NCBI RefSeq assembly: GCF_020687765.1
Contig: NZ_JAJEWJ010000002.1
Location: 124,001 to 188,000, forward strand
Reading direction: 5' to 3'
Source of the DNA: Sphingobacterium sp. FBM7-1
Lineage (GTDB): Bacteria; Bacteroidota; Bacteroidia; Sphingobacteriales; Sphingobacteriaceae
DNA length: 64,000 nucleotides
The notes beneath the pieces were generated by a model. The model was not told the origin of the DNA. It did no database searches and saw only the letters and a program-made list of their open reading frames with translations. The position numbers and the translations under genes were made by a program. Below, piece after piece: positions 40,393 to 49,513 of this stretch (positions are counted from its first letter, which is position 1; every line of letters begins with the position of its first letter).

Positions 40393-43300
40393 ATGAATAA
40401 ACTTAAAATAAGATATATGAAGAATAGAGCAGATATACCGTCGAGTTTTCTACGGGGAACTCGAAATGTGCTGCTGGCCTGTTTGCTTGCCACTCCAGGA
40501 ATACGTGTGGGAGCAATGGAAAGGGGGATCCCAGAGCTGACGAACATAGAGAAACTGGTCAATATAACGGGTAAAGTAGTGGATCAAGAAGGGAACCCGG
40601 TGGTTGGGGCTACGGTGCTGGTGAAGGGAACAAAATCAGGTGTAACAACTGATGAAACTGGAACATTTCGGATTAACCTTCCGGAGAGAAATACAACCAT
40701 CGTAGTAACCTATATTGGCTATGACGTATACGAAGTAGATGTCGCCGGGATGACAAGTATTACGATAGAGCTGAAACCCAGCGACGCTATAGAAGAAGTC
40801 ATTGTAACAGGATACGGTACGCAGAAGCGTTCCGAAATTGTGGGATCCGTGGCGACGATAACAGGAGAGGAGCTGATGGATATTCCGGCACCAAATATTG
40901 CCGGTGCTTTGCGCAACCAGATTGCCGGGGTAGGGGTAAGTGAAGCTTCGGGCCGGCCCGGTGCACGAATTTCCTTGAATATCCGGGGAGCCTCTACCAG
41001 TCAGCAGGCGGCAAACATTGGATCGACATCCGAACCGCTTTATATTGTGGATGGAATCACGGTGTCTAGCGATGTGTTCGACGCGCTAGATCCATCCATG
41101 GTAGACAATATTACCTTCCTAAAAGATGCTTCGGCAGCCATTTACGGTGCAGCTGGTGCAAAAGGTGTAGTGCTCGTAACGACTAAGCGAGGGAAACAAG
41201 GGAAGCCCAGTATTTCCTACAACGGCTACGTCGGTATCAACGATGCGGCCAGACATCCGGATTTCCTTTCGGCGTATGAGTTAGCAGAATTTTTGAACGA
41301 AAGTTATTTCGTAGGCAATGCGCCGGCGAGCAGGATGTTTTCGGATGAAGACCTCGCTTACATTAGGGGCTTGGACGTAGATAGCTGGTACGACCAACTT
41401 TGGAAACCGGCGGTTATGCAGCGTCATAACCTAAGTATATCCGGCGGAGGCGAACGAACGACTTTCTTTGTAGGGGGGAGTTTTCAGAATCAGAATGCCA
41501 ATTATGCTGGAATGAAAAATGATAAGTACTCCTTGAGAAGTGGCCTGTCGACCACCATTGTAGACGGTCTGAAAGCCGATATTGCCTTTAACGTTAATCA
41601 TAATATACGGGAAAGCCAAAATCAACTGGGTAATGAAACGGACGCCGATTTTTATTCAAGGATGATATCGACTCCAGATTGGGTGCCTATGTATATTGAC
41701 GGCCTTCCGGTAAATATCGCCGGTAGAGGAAGTAATCCGCTGGCTATTCTCAATTCCGGATATATGGAAACCCGGAAGTCACAGGATTATAGCATTAATG
41801 CCAGTTTAACTTGGGAGCCTTCTTTTCTGAAGGGTTTTAATGCGAAATTTCAGGTATCGCAACGCGGAGGGAATTCTAGCGGAGAACAATATACCGCGCC
41901 TTATCAACTGTGGAACTTCGTCAGGATGGGGAATAATGATCAATTGTTTTCGAGTTCACTGGAGGCCGGCAGTACGCCTTACACCTGGGTAATCCCGGCA
42001 TCCAGCGCTAACTTAAGTTCGACCTTATCCAACAATGGCGGGTATCAAGGCTTTGTTACGCTATCCTATAACAATACCTTCGCCGATCACACTTTAGGTG
42101 TCATTGTGGGGGGAGAACAAACGGTATCGAACAATGAACTCTTAGGTGTGCGTTGGGATAACCAGGAGGTTCTCGATAATATGGATTTTTGGGCATTTGA
42201 TCCGACTTTACTGCAATTGAGTGGGCGTTCTATAGGAAAAACCACCAAACGATCTGGCTTTGGGCGCTTAAGTTATGATTATCAGAAGAAATATATTCTA
42301 CAGGTGGTAGCACGCTTGGATGCCTCGTCCAATTTTGCTACAGGCAATCGTTGGGGCTGGTCCCCAAGTGTAGGGGCAGGCTGGAACATCAGTGAGGAAA
42401 ACTTCTTTAAAGATAATATTTCCTTTGTGAACCACCTTAAACTGAAAGTAAATTGGGGAATTACCGGTGACGACCGGGTGGGCGAACGTCTTTGGCAAGA
42501 TCGTTATCTTGTAGATCTAAATAACGGTTATATGTTTGGCAATGATAACTACGGTGTTGGCTTAAACCCTAAATCTTATCCGAATTTGAATATTACTTGG
42601 GAGAAAAGACGCTCTTTTAACTTTGGAATAGAATCCACCATGTGGAACAATAAACTGAACATCGGCATGGAGTTCTTCCAGAACAAAACTTTTGATGGTT
42701 TTGACAAAGGTACAGATCAAACCAATCCGCTGTATTCCGGTATCATTGCCCCCCCTGTCAATTATCGGGAAGCTTATAACTGGGGCTCGGAATTCTCTAT
42801 AGGCTACAATACCAAAGTAGCCGACCACTGGAGTATCAATGCGGGAATGAACTTCGGTTGGGGGAATTCGATCGTCACCAAAATGCTTTATAATGAAAAC
42901 AACTTTATCGAAACAGATCGCGCAAGTGGAAATTGGCTGGGAACAAGCTTCGGGGTTGATCCTCGTCGATACACGAACGCGAATATTGGCTTCCGTACGC
43001 AGGGTATGTTCCGTACCCAGGAACAGCTGGATGCTTTCTTAGCAGAGAATCCAAACTATACGATTGACGGCAACGTACCACAAGTGGGCTGGATGATCTA
43101 TGAGGATACCAATGGCGACGGCGTTGTTAATTTTAATGATAATGTCGTGTTATTCGATCGCGTTACCCCAAGGTTTTCTACGGGAATAAATCTCGGGTTA
43201 GGTTATAAAAACTTCAGTTTCAGAACCAATATTATGGCGCGTTTCGGCGGGAAGGTCTTTGTTGATAGCCGGGCTCGATCAAAGCCAGAGCCGGATACCA

Positions 43301-43629
43301 ATGTACCCGCGTTTTGGCATGATCGCTGGACGCCCGATGATCCGATGAATGGGAAATACCCGAGGGCGGATGACCCCTTGATCAACGACAATGCCGATAT
43401 CTGGGCGCTAGGTGGAACAACCATACGGGTGAACAACATGACATTAAGTTACTCCATTCCGTCGAACCTTGCCCGCCGAATAGGCTTAGGTAGTGGGCGT
43501 ATCCTTTTGACAGGTAATAACTTATGGACCTTGGTGAACCCGTTTAGTTATAAGGATCCATACTCGTCCGGAGTGTATAATTACCCGACGGTACGGACAA
43601 TTTCTGTAGGTTTAAGTGCTAGTTTATAA
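40393..43629 (+). CDS. SusC-type TonB-dependent outer-membrane transporter (second)
   Basis: The frame can extend to a TTG at 40375, but the ATG at 40393 is the first conventional start (1078 residues). An N-terminal segment RNVLLACLLATPGIRVGA serves as the export signal. The order is: carboxypeptidase-regulatory-like domain (VTGKVVDQEGNPVVGATVLV); TonB box/SusC signature EEVIVTGYGTQKR (about 133-146); plug (NITFLKDASAAIYGAAGAKGVVLVTTK); barrel ending in ISVGLSASL. It differs clearly from the transporter at 21584, so the island takes up at least two oligosaccharide types or sizes. SusD follows after 22 bp. Confidence 0.96.
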   Translation: MNKLKIRYMKNRADIPSSFLRGTRNVLLACLLATPGIRVGAMERGIPELTNIEKLVNITGKVVDQEGNPVVGATVLVKGTKSGVTTDETGTFRINLPERNTTIVVTYIGYDVYEVDVAGMTSITIELKPSDAIEEVIVTGYGTQKRSEIVGSVATITGEELMDIPAPNIAGALRNQIAGVGVSEASGRPGARISLNIRGASTSQQAANIGSTSEPLYIVDGITVSSDVFDALDPSMVDNITFLKDASAAIYGAAGAKGVVLVTTKRGKQGKPSISYNGYVGINDAARHPDFLSAYELAEFLNESYFVGNAPASRMFSDEDLAYIRGLDVDSWYDQLWKPAVMQRHNLSISGGGERTTFFVGGSFQNQNANYAGMKNDKYSLRSGLSTTIVDGLKADIAFNVNHNIRESQNQLGNETDADFYSRMISTPDWVPMYIDGLPVNIAGRGSNPLAILNSGYMETRKSQDYSINASLTWEPSFLKGFNAKFQVSQRGGNSSGEQYTAPYQLWNFVRMGNNDQLFSSSLEAGSTPYTWVIPASSANLSSTLSNNGGYQGFVTLSYNNTFADHTLGVIVGGEQTVSNNELLGVRWDNQEVLDNMDFWAFDPTLLQLSGRSIGKTTKRSGFGRLSYDYQKKYILQVVARLDASSNFATGNRWGWSPSVGAGWNISEENFFKDNISFVNHLKLKVNWGITGDDRVGERLWQDRYLVDLNNGYMFGNDNYGVGLNPKSYPNLNITWEKRRSFNFGIESTMWNNKLNIGMEFFQNKTFDGFDKGTDQTNPLYSGIIAPPVNYREAYNWGSEFSIGYNTKVADHWSINAGMNFGWGNSIVTKMLYNENNFIETDRASGNWLGTSFGVDPRRYTNANIGFRTQGMFRTQEQLDAFLAENPNYTIDGNVPQVGWMIYEDTNGDGVVNFNDNVVLFDRVTPRFSTGINLGLGYKNFSFRTNIMARFGGKVFVDSRARSKPEPDTNVPAFWHDRWTPDDPMNGKYPRADDPLINDNADIWALGGTTIRVNNMTLSYSIPSNLARRIGLGSGRILLTGNNLWTLVNPFSYKDPYSSGVYNYPTVRTISVGLSASL

Positions 43630-43651
43630 GATTTAATTAAGATAAGTAGAC

Positions 43652-45562
43652 ATGAAGAAGAATATATATATTAGGATAAGAAAAGGGCTGTTAGTGGCTC
43701 TGTCTTCAGCCGTCTTGTTTTCCTGCAATAACGATGATTTCTTTATCTTGCCGGATAGAGGAGGGATGAGTAGTGAACTCCTATGGAATTCCGAAGGTGC
43801 CGTGAACATGCACCTAAACAAAGCTTATGAGTTGATAATTCCTCGATTTCCTTGGCAGACGGTACCTTCCCGTTTCGATATACACTTGGTTAGCGACGAA
43901 CATTTTTTTGCTTCCAATGGATCGTATGGCGCCCAAGCGATGGGAATTGCTGGCAATGCGTTGATTAATCATGATGTGCGATATGTAGGAAATAGTTATA
44001 ATCAAAACTATTTGGACAATCGATACATGGATATTGCTCGTTGTAATAATGCGATTAAATATTTACCGGAAAGTATGATTCCGGATGAGACTAAATACCC
44101 GATGTTAGGACAGTATTATGCTTTGCGGGCGATGGTGTACCTTGAATTGGTGAAAGTATACGGAGGTGTACCGCTGGTGCTGGAACCTCAGGACCCTGAT
44201 GCGGTCATGACCGACGGCCGTTCCAGTGCAAGACTCTGTTTCGCACAAATCGTGGATGACCTGAATCATGCCATGCAGTACCTCGAAGGCGTAACATGGA
44301 GTGGCGAAGATTGGGGACGGATTACCTATGCCGCAGCTGCGGCATTAAAAGGAAAAGCCCTATTGTATTGGGCAAGTCCACAGTTCAATCCGTTAGACGA
44401 TCCGGCACATCCTTATGATATTTCGCGTTGGAACGAAGCGTTGGCTGCAAACCGAGAGGCTTATGACATTGGTTTATCCGTCGGTAAACGCCTTGTTGAC
44501 GATTATGCGGAGATATTTCGTATTCAAGGGGCCGCCAATACAGAAACCTTGATCTCCCGACCTTATTCCAGTACGCGTCAACGTCGAGGACATGATGAAG
44601 AAAGGAGAGTGCGTCCGCGTTCTGAGAACCAGAATTCCGGATCACATAGCGGATACCGTGCAACTGTAAAACTGCTTCGTGCATACCCGATGAAAGATGG
44701 CAATAGAATTGACGAAACAGGAAATTATGCTTACGACGATGTGTTGTTCTGGAAGGATAGAGATCCGCGTTTTGAAGCAACAATGGCCTATAATGGCAGT
44801 GTGTGGGAGCTTAGTGGCAAGACAGGGCGTCGACAATGGAATTACGAAGGTGCATCTAACAATGGTCGTGCGGAAAGTGGAAACTGGGCAGTTTACTGTA
44901 AAAAGTTTAGTACACCCGGCTTAGCGGAGGCGGCTGTTCCCTATACCGATGGACGGGGCGGAAGCGGTATGGACTGGATCGAGATGCGTTTTGCAGAGGT
45001 TATGTTGAACCTAGCAGATTGTGCCAATGAAACTGGTGATATGGCTACGGCTAAAGATATGGTACGTCAAATTCGCCAACGAGCCGGTATTGAGCAGGGA
45101 AGTAATGATTATGGTTTGGGAAATATTGCCGGTATTGAGCAAATGCGGAATTTATTACTTAACGAACGTATGGTGGAATTTTCCTTTGAAAATAAACGCA
45201 CTTCTGATTTGCGCCGTACTCGAAACTGGCATAAGCTAACCGGGGAGTTCCTGGAAGTTTATCAAGTTTTAGTCGCGGGTGAAACTGGCGCCGACCGAAC
45301 CGCAAAGATTAACGAGCTTGAGGCAATTGACCCGGATACAGGACAACCATTTCGCGACGGATTGGATTTGAATGACCGAAATGTGTATTTGGAATATTTC
45401 CAACCGCATTACATTGTCCCGCAGGGAAATGGATTTCGTGCGATGAATATACCCGAGTATCATAATTTTTACACATTCCACAATGACTTTGTCCGTAGAG
45501 GAGTGAACATCGAAACGACTATTGGCTGGGAAGGTGGAACTTTTGATCCCCTAGATGATTAA
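43652..45562 (+). CDS. SusD-type surface glycan-binding lipoprotein (second)
   Basis: The 636-residue partner of the SusC at 40393. The lipobox is AVLFSCNNDD; the two Asp after Cys-Asn-Asn fit a surface-export signal. SusD landmarks are YYALRAMVYLELVKVYGGVPLVLEPQD, the central ALKGKALLYWASPQFNPLDD, MRFAEVMLNLADCANETGD and NERMVEFSFENKRTSDLRR. The C-terminus GGTFDPLDD is typical. Two small accessory genes follow on the same transcript. Confidence 0.95.
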   Translation: MKKNIYIRIRKGLLVALSSAVLFSCNNDDFFILPDRGGMSSELLWNSEGAVNMHLNKAYELIIPRFPWQTVPSRFDIHLVSDEHFFASNGSYGAQAMGIAGNALINHDVRYVGNSYNQNYLDNRYMDIARCNNAIKYLPESMIPDETKYPMLGQYYALRAMVYLELVKVYGGVPLVLEPQDPDAVMTDGRSSARLCFAQIVDDLNHAMQYLEGVTWSGEDWGRITYAAAAALKGKALLYWASPQFNPLDDPAHPYDISRWNEALAANREAYDIGLSVGKRLVDDYAEIFRIQGAANTETLISRPYSSTRQRRGHDEERRVRPRSENQNSGSHSGYRATVKLLRAYPMKDGNRIDETGNYAYDDVLFWKDRDPRFEATMAYNGSVWELSGKTGRRQWNYEGASNNGRAESGNWAVYCKKFSTPGLAEAAVPYTDGRGGSGMDWIEMRFAEVMLNLADCANETGDMATAKDMVRQIRQRAGIEQGSNDYGLGNIAGIEQMRNLLLNERMVEFSFENKRTSDLRRTRNWHKLTGEFLEVYQVLVAGETGADRTAKINELEAIDPDTGQPFRDGLDLNDRNVYLEYFQPHYIVPQGNGFRAMNIPEYHNFYTFHNDFVRRGVNIETTIGWEGGTFDPLDD

Positions 45563-45592
45563 GAGGACGTTGATAATTGATTTAAATAATAA

Positions 45593-46567
45593 ATGATGAA
45601 GAAGATAAATATTAGAAGAATCCTTCCTTTTTTTTGCATATTACTGGTCTTTAGTGCCTGTAAAGTGGAATCAGAAAGCATATTTAACATGTTTGATGTG
45701 GAGGTTACCTTTCACAATAACAGTCAATATGCTATTGTGGAAGACGCGGTTGTCAATGACGGGGATAGTGTGCATATTTACTATACGGTTCATTCGCCTA
45801 ATGAAGATATGATGTCGGTGGTGGTGGATAGCACCAACGGTACCGGAACTTATTCACAGCGAGAGATTCCAGTGACCGAGGCCGAACGCCGTTCCTATTC
45901 GGGAGTAGTGAAGTTTAAGATGCGGCGTGATGGAAAAATGACTTTCCGCTTTTATGCTAAGAATGAAGAAAATGTGTATATAGGAGACGGGTATACCTCC
46001 ATTACGGTGGAAGGCGCGCCGAGCTATACGCTTTTCGCGGACAGAAGGTTGTATGCACCGCGCGTTAATGCGGATTTGGACAATCCTTCTCCCAGTTTTA
46101 TATCGCTGAGTACCGGACAGACATATACGTACGATGAAGCAGTTGCTGTTTCCGATCAGATAGATTTCGGCATTGATACGCAATACGATAGCCGAGCTAA
46201 TTATTCTACGTTTTTGGTGTATAATTTGTACGCACTTACGGTAGATGAGTATCCTGTCGAATTTTATGATGTTTCCAATTGGACGAAACGTGAAACGAAA
46301 TTTAGTGCGCCTATAACGGCTTCGAATGCCTATACTACGTTTACCCGTACATTGGTGTCGTCAAGTAGGATTGAGGAACAGGCCTTAAATCAAACTATTA
46401 ACCGAGAGCAAACTGACGGGGTAGAATACACGCAAGGTCTTGCTGCAGCAAATATGATATATTTCCAAACGCCCGAAGGAAAATATGGGGCAATGTATGT
46501 TAACCAAGCTACAAGAGATCAGCAAGGTCGATATTACGTGAGTGTCGATGTAAAGATTCAGAAGTAG
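45593..46567 (+). CDS. Accessory lipoprotein of the second SusCD locus, unknown family
   Basis: A 324-residue lipoprotein (lipobox LVFSACKV) placed 30 bp after SusD, where SusE/SusF-type surface glycan-binding proteins usually lie. The sequence reads as beta-sandwich domains: an N-terminal Ig-like segment (about 30-140; VEVTFHNNSQYAIVEDAVVN, MTFRFYAKNEENVYIGDGY) and a larger C-terminal beta domain. Short genes of this type follow SusD in several PULs (DUF4466 and similar), but I cannot assign a family. The last 15 codons recur as a fragment 580 bp downstream. A role in binding the oligosaccharide at the cell surface is inferred from position only. Confidence 0.6.
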   Translation: MMKKINIRRILPFFCILLVFSACKVESESIFNMFDVEVTFHNNSQYAIVEDAVVNDGDSVHIYYTVHSPNEDMMSVVVDSTNGTGTYSQREIPVTEAERRSYSGVVKFKMRRDGKMTFRFYAKNEENVYIGDGYTSITVEGAPSYTLFADRRLYAPRVNADLDNPSPSFISLSTGQTYTYDEAVAVSDQIDFGIDTQYDSRANYSTFLVYNLYALTVDEYPVEFYDVSNWTKRETKFSAPITASNAYTTFTRTLVSSSRIEEQALNQTINREQTDGVEYTQGLAAANMIYFQTPEGKYGAMYVNQATRDQQGRYYVSVDVKIQK

Positions 46568-46628
46568 GTGGTTATTAATAGCGGTAGTAAACGTAAATAA
46601 TTAATCCATAAATTTAAATCTTGTTATA

Positions 46629-47078
46629 ATGAAAAGATCAACATTATTTTTGACAATTGCGATGATCTTTGTTGCATTGTCATTTACTGTAAAAGCCAAA
46701 GCACAGAGTGACCCCAATGGCGTTCGAGTGTTTTTGACCTACGAATCTTACTGGGGATATTACTTTGTGGGATTTGACGTTGAATTGTTTAACAAGGATA
46801 TTTATGAAAACTATCATTTTCAAACCCTAAGTCCTCAAGCAAATGATCCGAATACATACAGTTTAGGTAGGGTGCCACCTGGTAATTACTACATTGCGAT
46901 ACGTTTAATGCCGTCCAATTTAATACCTCACTATGGTTTAAATTTTAATTGGTGGGCAGATGACCAGTCCGGTAGTAATGTTAATCTTAATTCTCCATAC
47001 TCTACGGTATTGACAGAACATATTGTCATAGATGATGTCAATGACCCAGCTTTGCATATTTATTTGGAGGATTATTAG
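46629..47078 (+). CDS. Small secreted protein of unknown function
   Basis: A 149-residue protein with a signal peptide (to VKAKAQ). The mature part is short, aromatic and beta-rich (FLTYESYWGYYFVGFDVELF), with a PPGNYYIAI motif like the prealbumin or carboxypeptidase-regulatory fold. There is no lipobox. It is the last intact gene of the second SusCD operon; just downstream lies a scar with a gene remnant and a transposase fragment, so it may be a survivor of a longer gene set. The function cannot be predicted. Confidence 0.6.
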   Translation: MKRSTLFLTIAMIFVALSFTVKAKAQSDPNGVRVFLTYESYWGYYFVGFDVELFNKDIYENYHFQTLSPQANDPNTYSLGRVPPGNYYIAIRLMPSNLIPHYGLNFNWWADDQSGSNVNLNSPYSTVLTEHIVIDDVNDPALHIYLEDY

Positions 47079-47093
47079 AATATAGACGATTAG

Positions 47094-47144
47094 GTCTCAG
47101 GCGGCCGGTCGTATATCAATGTGTACGTAAAGATTCAGAAGTAG
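47094..47144 (+). pseudogene. Remnant of a second copy of the 45593-type lipoprotein (last 16 codons)
   Basis: In frame this reads VSGGRSYINVYVKIQK and a stop. The end of the protein at 45593 reads QQGRYYVSVDVKIQK and a stop. The last 18 bases before and including the stop (47127-47144) are identical to 46550-46567, and weaker similarity continues about 15 bases past the stop. It is best explained as the 3' end of a lost paralogue. Confidence 0.65.
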
Positions 47145-47176
47145 ATAATTATTTATAACTTATTATTTCATGAAGG

Positions 47177-47530
47177 TGTCAAAATGGTCTGTCCCCAAAA
47201 GTTTGGACAAATTTAGTTATTAGATTTGTAATAATGAGCTCGATATTCAGTCGGGCTCATTTCATTTAAATTTAGTTTTATTCGTTTTCTGTTGTAGTAG
47301 GAGATATAGTCTTTTATATCACTTTTTAACTGTTCAGTTGATTCATATTCTTTTAGATAGAAGAGCTCTGACTTTAATGTGCCGAAGAAATTTTCAAGCA
47401 CGGCGTTATCCAGGCAATTTCCTTTCCTGGACATGCTTTGGGTGATTCCATTTTCTCTAAGCAAGTGTTGATATCTCCTCATTTGGTACTGCCATCCCTG
47501 ATCTGAATGTAAAACTAACGATGAGGATAC
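47177..47530 (-). mobile_element. Truncated IS3-family insertion sequence
   Basis: One end of an IS3 (IS150-like) element. The outer end, around 47177-47210, contains CTGTCCCCAAAAGTTTGGAC, typical of such termini. The inner limit near 47520-47530 is where similarity to the transposase stops, so the other end and most of the element are gone. No target duplication can be read. Confidence 0.6.
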
Positions 47531-47557
47531 TTTTATTAGGGGCAGTGCCGGAGACAA
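47213..47557 (-). pseudogene. IS3-family transposase OrfB, C-terminal fragment
   Basis: A 114-residue open frame holding only the end of the integrase core. HSDQGWQYQ carries the second catalytic Asp and GNCLDNAVLENFFGTLKSE the Glu; the first Asp, the N-terminal half and OrfA are missing. The first dozen residues of the frame are not transposase-like and probably come from fused flanking DNA. The protein cannot be active. Confidence 0.85.
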
Positions 47558-47565
47558 AATCTTAC

Positions 47566-47604
47566 AAGAGCCGGAGAATATACTACAAGTATGCTTCGGC
47601 TCTT
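47566..47604. terminator. Hairpin between the IS remnant and the fifth PL1 gene
   Basis: AAGAGCCG (47566-47573) pairs with CGGCTCTT (47597-47604), and an inner ATACT/AGTAT stem extends the structure. Only a short T run follows. It may be a weak terminator or an old element end. Confidence 0.4.
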
Positions 47605-47609
47605 TTGGC

Positions 47610-47617
47610 TAAATTTG
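47610..47617 (+). promoter_or_regulatory. Candidate -7 element of the fifth PL1 gene
   Basis: TAAATTTG matches TAnnTTTG exactly, 31 bp before the ATG at 47649. No TTTG is found at -33. Confidence 0.35.
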
Positions 47618-47648
47618 TTTTAGTTGAACCGATAAATAATACGATACG

Positions 47649-49214
47649 ATGATGACCAATAGAACACGATCAAGTAACTTGATAAAAAAAAGTACGTTGT
47701 TTATGGCGCTTTTGGCTACGGCAACGAGCCTTCATGCCCAACAAAGCACTCCCGAACGCGGCCAAATTCCGCCGCATCCACCGCGCTTACCCGAAGCCGT
47801 AATTCCCGCATTTCCAGGCGCGTGGGGCGGAGGAATGTTTACGACTGGAGGTCGGGGCGGTAAAGTGATTGCCGTGACGAACTTAAACGACAGTGGCGAG
47901 GGAAGCCTCCGTGCGGCATTGGAAGCAAAAGGCCCGCGTATTGTCGTGTTTCGCGTAGCCGGTACGATCGATGTGGAAGGCGATTTAAATATTAACCACC
48001 CCGATGTCACGATCGCGGGGCAATCCGCTCCGGGCGATGGTATCTGTATTGCCGGAACCTTAAATATCAATACACATAATGTTATCGTGCGGCATCTGCG
48101 GGTGCGCCGAGGTGTTCCGGTAGGAGGACAGGGCGACGATAATATCGGCGGTAATCCACATCATCATATTATTATCGATCATTGCTCTACAAGTTGGGGG
48201 ATGGATGAGAATATTTCTTTATATCGTCATATGCGACCGTCACACGATGGCAGTACGCAAATAAAAGATCCTGCTCGTAATATCACTATACAATGGACGA
48301 TTTCCAGCGAAGCATTGGATGCCAGAGGGCATGCTTTTGGGGGAACTTGGGGGGGAGATCCATCTACATTCCATCACAATCTCTTTGCGAGTAACACGGC
48401 ACGAAACCCTTCTATTGGGATGTCGGGTCCGTTCGATTTTAGAAACAACGTGGTCTTCAACTGGCGTCACCGTTCGGTAGATGGTGGTGATGAAACATCA
48501 CAAGTTAACTTCATCAATAATTATTTCAAACCGGGACCGGCAACGAACGAAAATATGCGCGATGTATTTGCACGTATCGAACAACGTAGCATGTACTCAC
48601 CGGGAAATGCATGGGCAGCTGGCGATTGGTATGAAAAAGAAGTGAACCGACCCGGGAAATGGTATGTTGCCGGGAACGTTATGCACGATAACGCCGAAGT
48701 AACAAATAACAATTGGGAGGGTATGCGCATCAAAAAAACCGAGGGATCTATCATCCCCGAAGGGAGCGACCCTAGCGATTATGCACGCTCGCATACACCA
48801 TTTGTCGGTTGGCCGGTTGCTCCACACCACACCGCCGAAGAAGCTTTTGAAGCGGTGCTGGCAAAAGCGGGCGCTACCTTGCCTAAACGAGATGCGGTCG
48901 ATAAAAGGGTGGTAGAGATGGTGCGTAGCGGAAAAACCACGACGCCCACAGGTATCATCAAGGAAATTGCTGAAGTAGGTGGATATCCAGAATTAACCTA
49001 CAATCCGGCTGAGGTCCCGGTGGATACGGATGGCGATGGTATGCCCGACGAGTGGGAAAAAAAATATGGTTTGAATCCGAATGATCCTACCGATGGGGCT
49101 AAGGATGCGGACGGCGATGGGTATACTAACGTCGAAGAGTATTTAAACGGGACGAATCCAACCGAAAAAATTGATTATCGGAATCTGGGTAACAACGTAG
49201 ATACGATCAGTTAA
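47649..49214 (+). CDS. Secreted PL1 pectate lyase (fifth of the window)
   Basis: A 521-residue exported lyase (signal peptide ending ATSLHAQ). It has the PL1 motifs PAFPGAWGGGMFTTGGRGG, LNDSGEGSLRAA, VTIAGQSAPGDG, DHCSTSWGMDENIS, NTARNPSIGMSG and FRNNVVFNWRHRSVDGGDE. The C-terminus carries two calcium-type loops (DTDGDGMPDEWEKKYGLNP and DADGDGYTNVEEYLNG). It resembles the tandem pair at 28-31 kb more than the lipoprotein at 38839. It is transcribed alone, between the IS scar and the last operon. Confidence 0.92.
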   Translation: MMTNRTRSSNLIKKSTLFMALLATATSLHAQQSTPERGQIPPHPPRLPEAVIPAFPGAWGGGMFTTGGRGGKVIAVTNLNDSGEGSLRAALEAKGPRIVVFRVAGTIDVEGDLNINHPDVTIAGQSAPGDGICIAGTLNINTHNVIVRHLRVRRGVPVGGQGDDNIGGNPHHHIIIDHCSTSWGMDENISLYRHMRPSHDGSTQIKDPARNITIQWTISSEALDARGHAFGGTWGGDPSTFHHNLFASNTARNPSIGMSGPFDFRNNVVFNWRHRSVDGGDETSQVNFINNYFKPGPATNENMRDVFARIEQRSMYSPGNAWAAGDWYEKEVNRPGKWYVAGNVMHDNAEVTNNNWEGMRIKKTEGSIIPEGSDPSDYARSHTPFVGWPVAPHHTAEEAFEAVLAKAGATLPKRDAVDKRVVEMVRSGKTTTPTGIIKEIAEVGGYPELTYNPAEVPVDTDGDGMPDEWEKKYGLNPNDPTDGAKDADGDGYTNVEEYLNGTNPTEKIDYRNLGNNVDTIS

Positions 49215-49241
49215 TTGTATCATCTTATGAGGTGTCCAAGC

Positions 49242-49282
49242 GAGCGCATGACTCTTGATATGAGTTGTGCGCTCTCTTTGTT
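49242..49282 (+). terminator. Probable terminator after the fifth PL1 gene
   Basis: GAGCGCA (49242-49248) pairs with TGCGCTC (49268-49274), and an inner ACTC/GAGT extends the stem. A short pyrimidine run follows, so it is weaker than the others. Confidence 0.6.
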
Positions 49283-49378
49283 TAGTCTGTTGTCGATTTG
49301 GTCACCCATTGTCGTTTGAGTCGTAAAGTGTGATTTGCCGTCCTCCGACAAAATAATACAATAGCTAGAGAAAATACT

Positions 49379-49412
49379 ACAAACATAGCTATACCCGAAT
49401 AGCTATGTTTGT
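49379..49412. repeat. Perfect 14-bp inverted repeat (hairpin) upstream of the last operon
   Basis: ACAAACATAGCTAT and its exact complement are separated by a 6-base loop. No T run follows on the plus strand, so it is not a classical terminator. It lies about 40 bp before the -33 box of the next promoter, a good place for an activator site, and contains the TAGCTA word seen repeatedly in 31690-32060. Confidence 0.6.
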
Positions 49413-49450
49413 ATATTATAGATATAGACTAAGATACATCTACTTGCTGT

Positions 49451-49481
49451 TTTGGATAATTCATATAACTGCTTAGTTTCG
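49451..49481 (+). promoter_or_regulatory. Near-consensus promoter of the 49.5-64 kb operon
   Basis: TTTG (49451-49454), exactly 19 bases, then TAGTTTCG (49474-49481): one mismatch from TTTG-N19-TAnnTTTG. A transcript start around 49488 leaves a leader of about 25 nt. Confidence 0.7.
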
Positions 49482-49513
49482 AGCTTAGTTTGTCTCTTTT
49501 AAACGTTTGACGA

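Noticed and set aside
47213..47557. A functional transposase
   Set aside because: The first catalytic Asp, the N-terminal half, OrfA and the second element end are missing.
28330..49214. Repeated blocks among PL1 genes as possible recombination repeats or a CRISPR array
   Set aside because: The similarity is protein-level paralogy spread along whole genes; no regular short direct repeats with unique spacers exist anywhere in the window.
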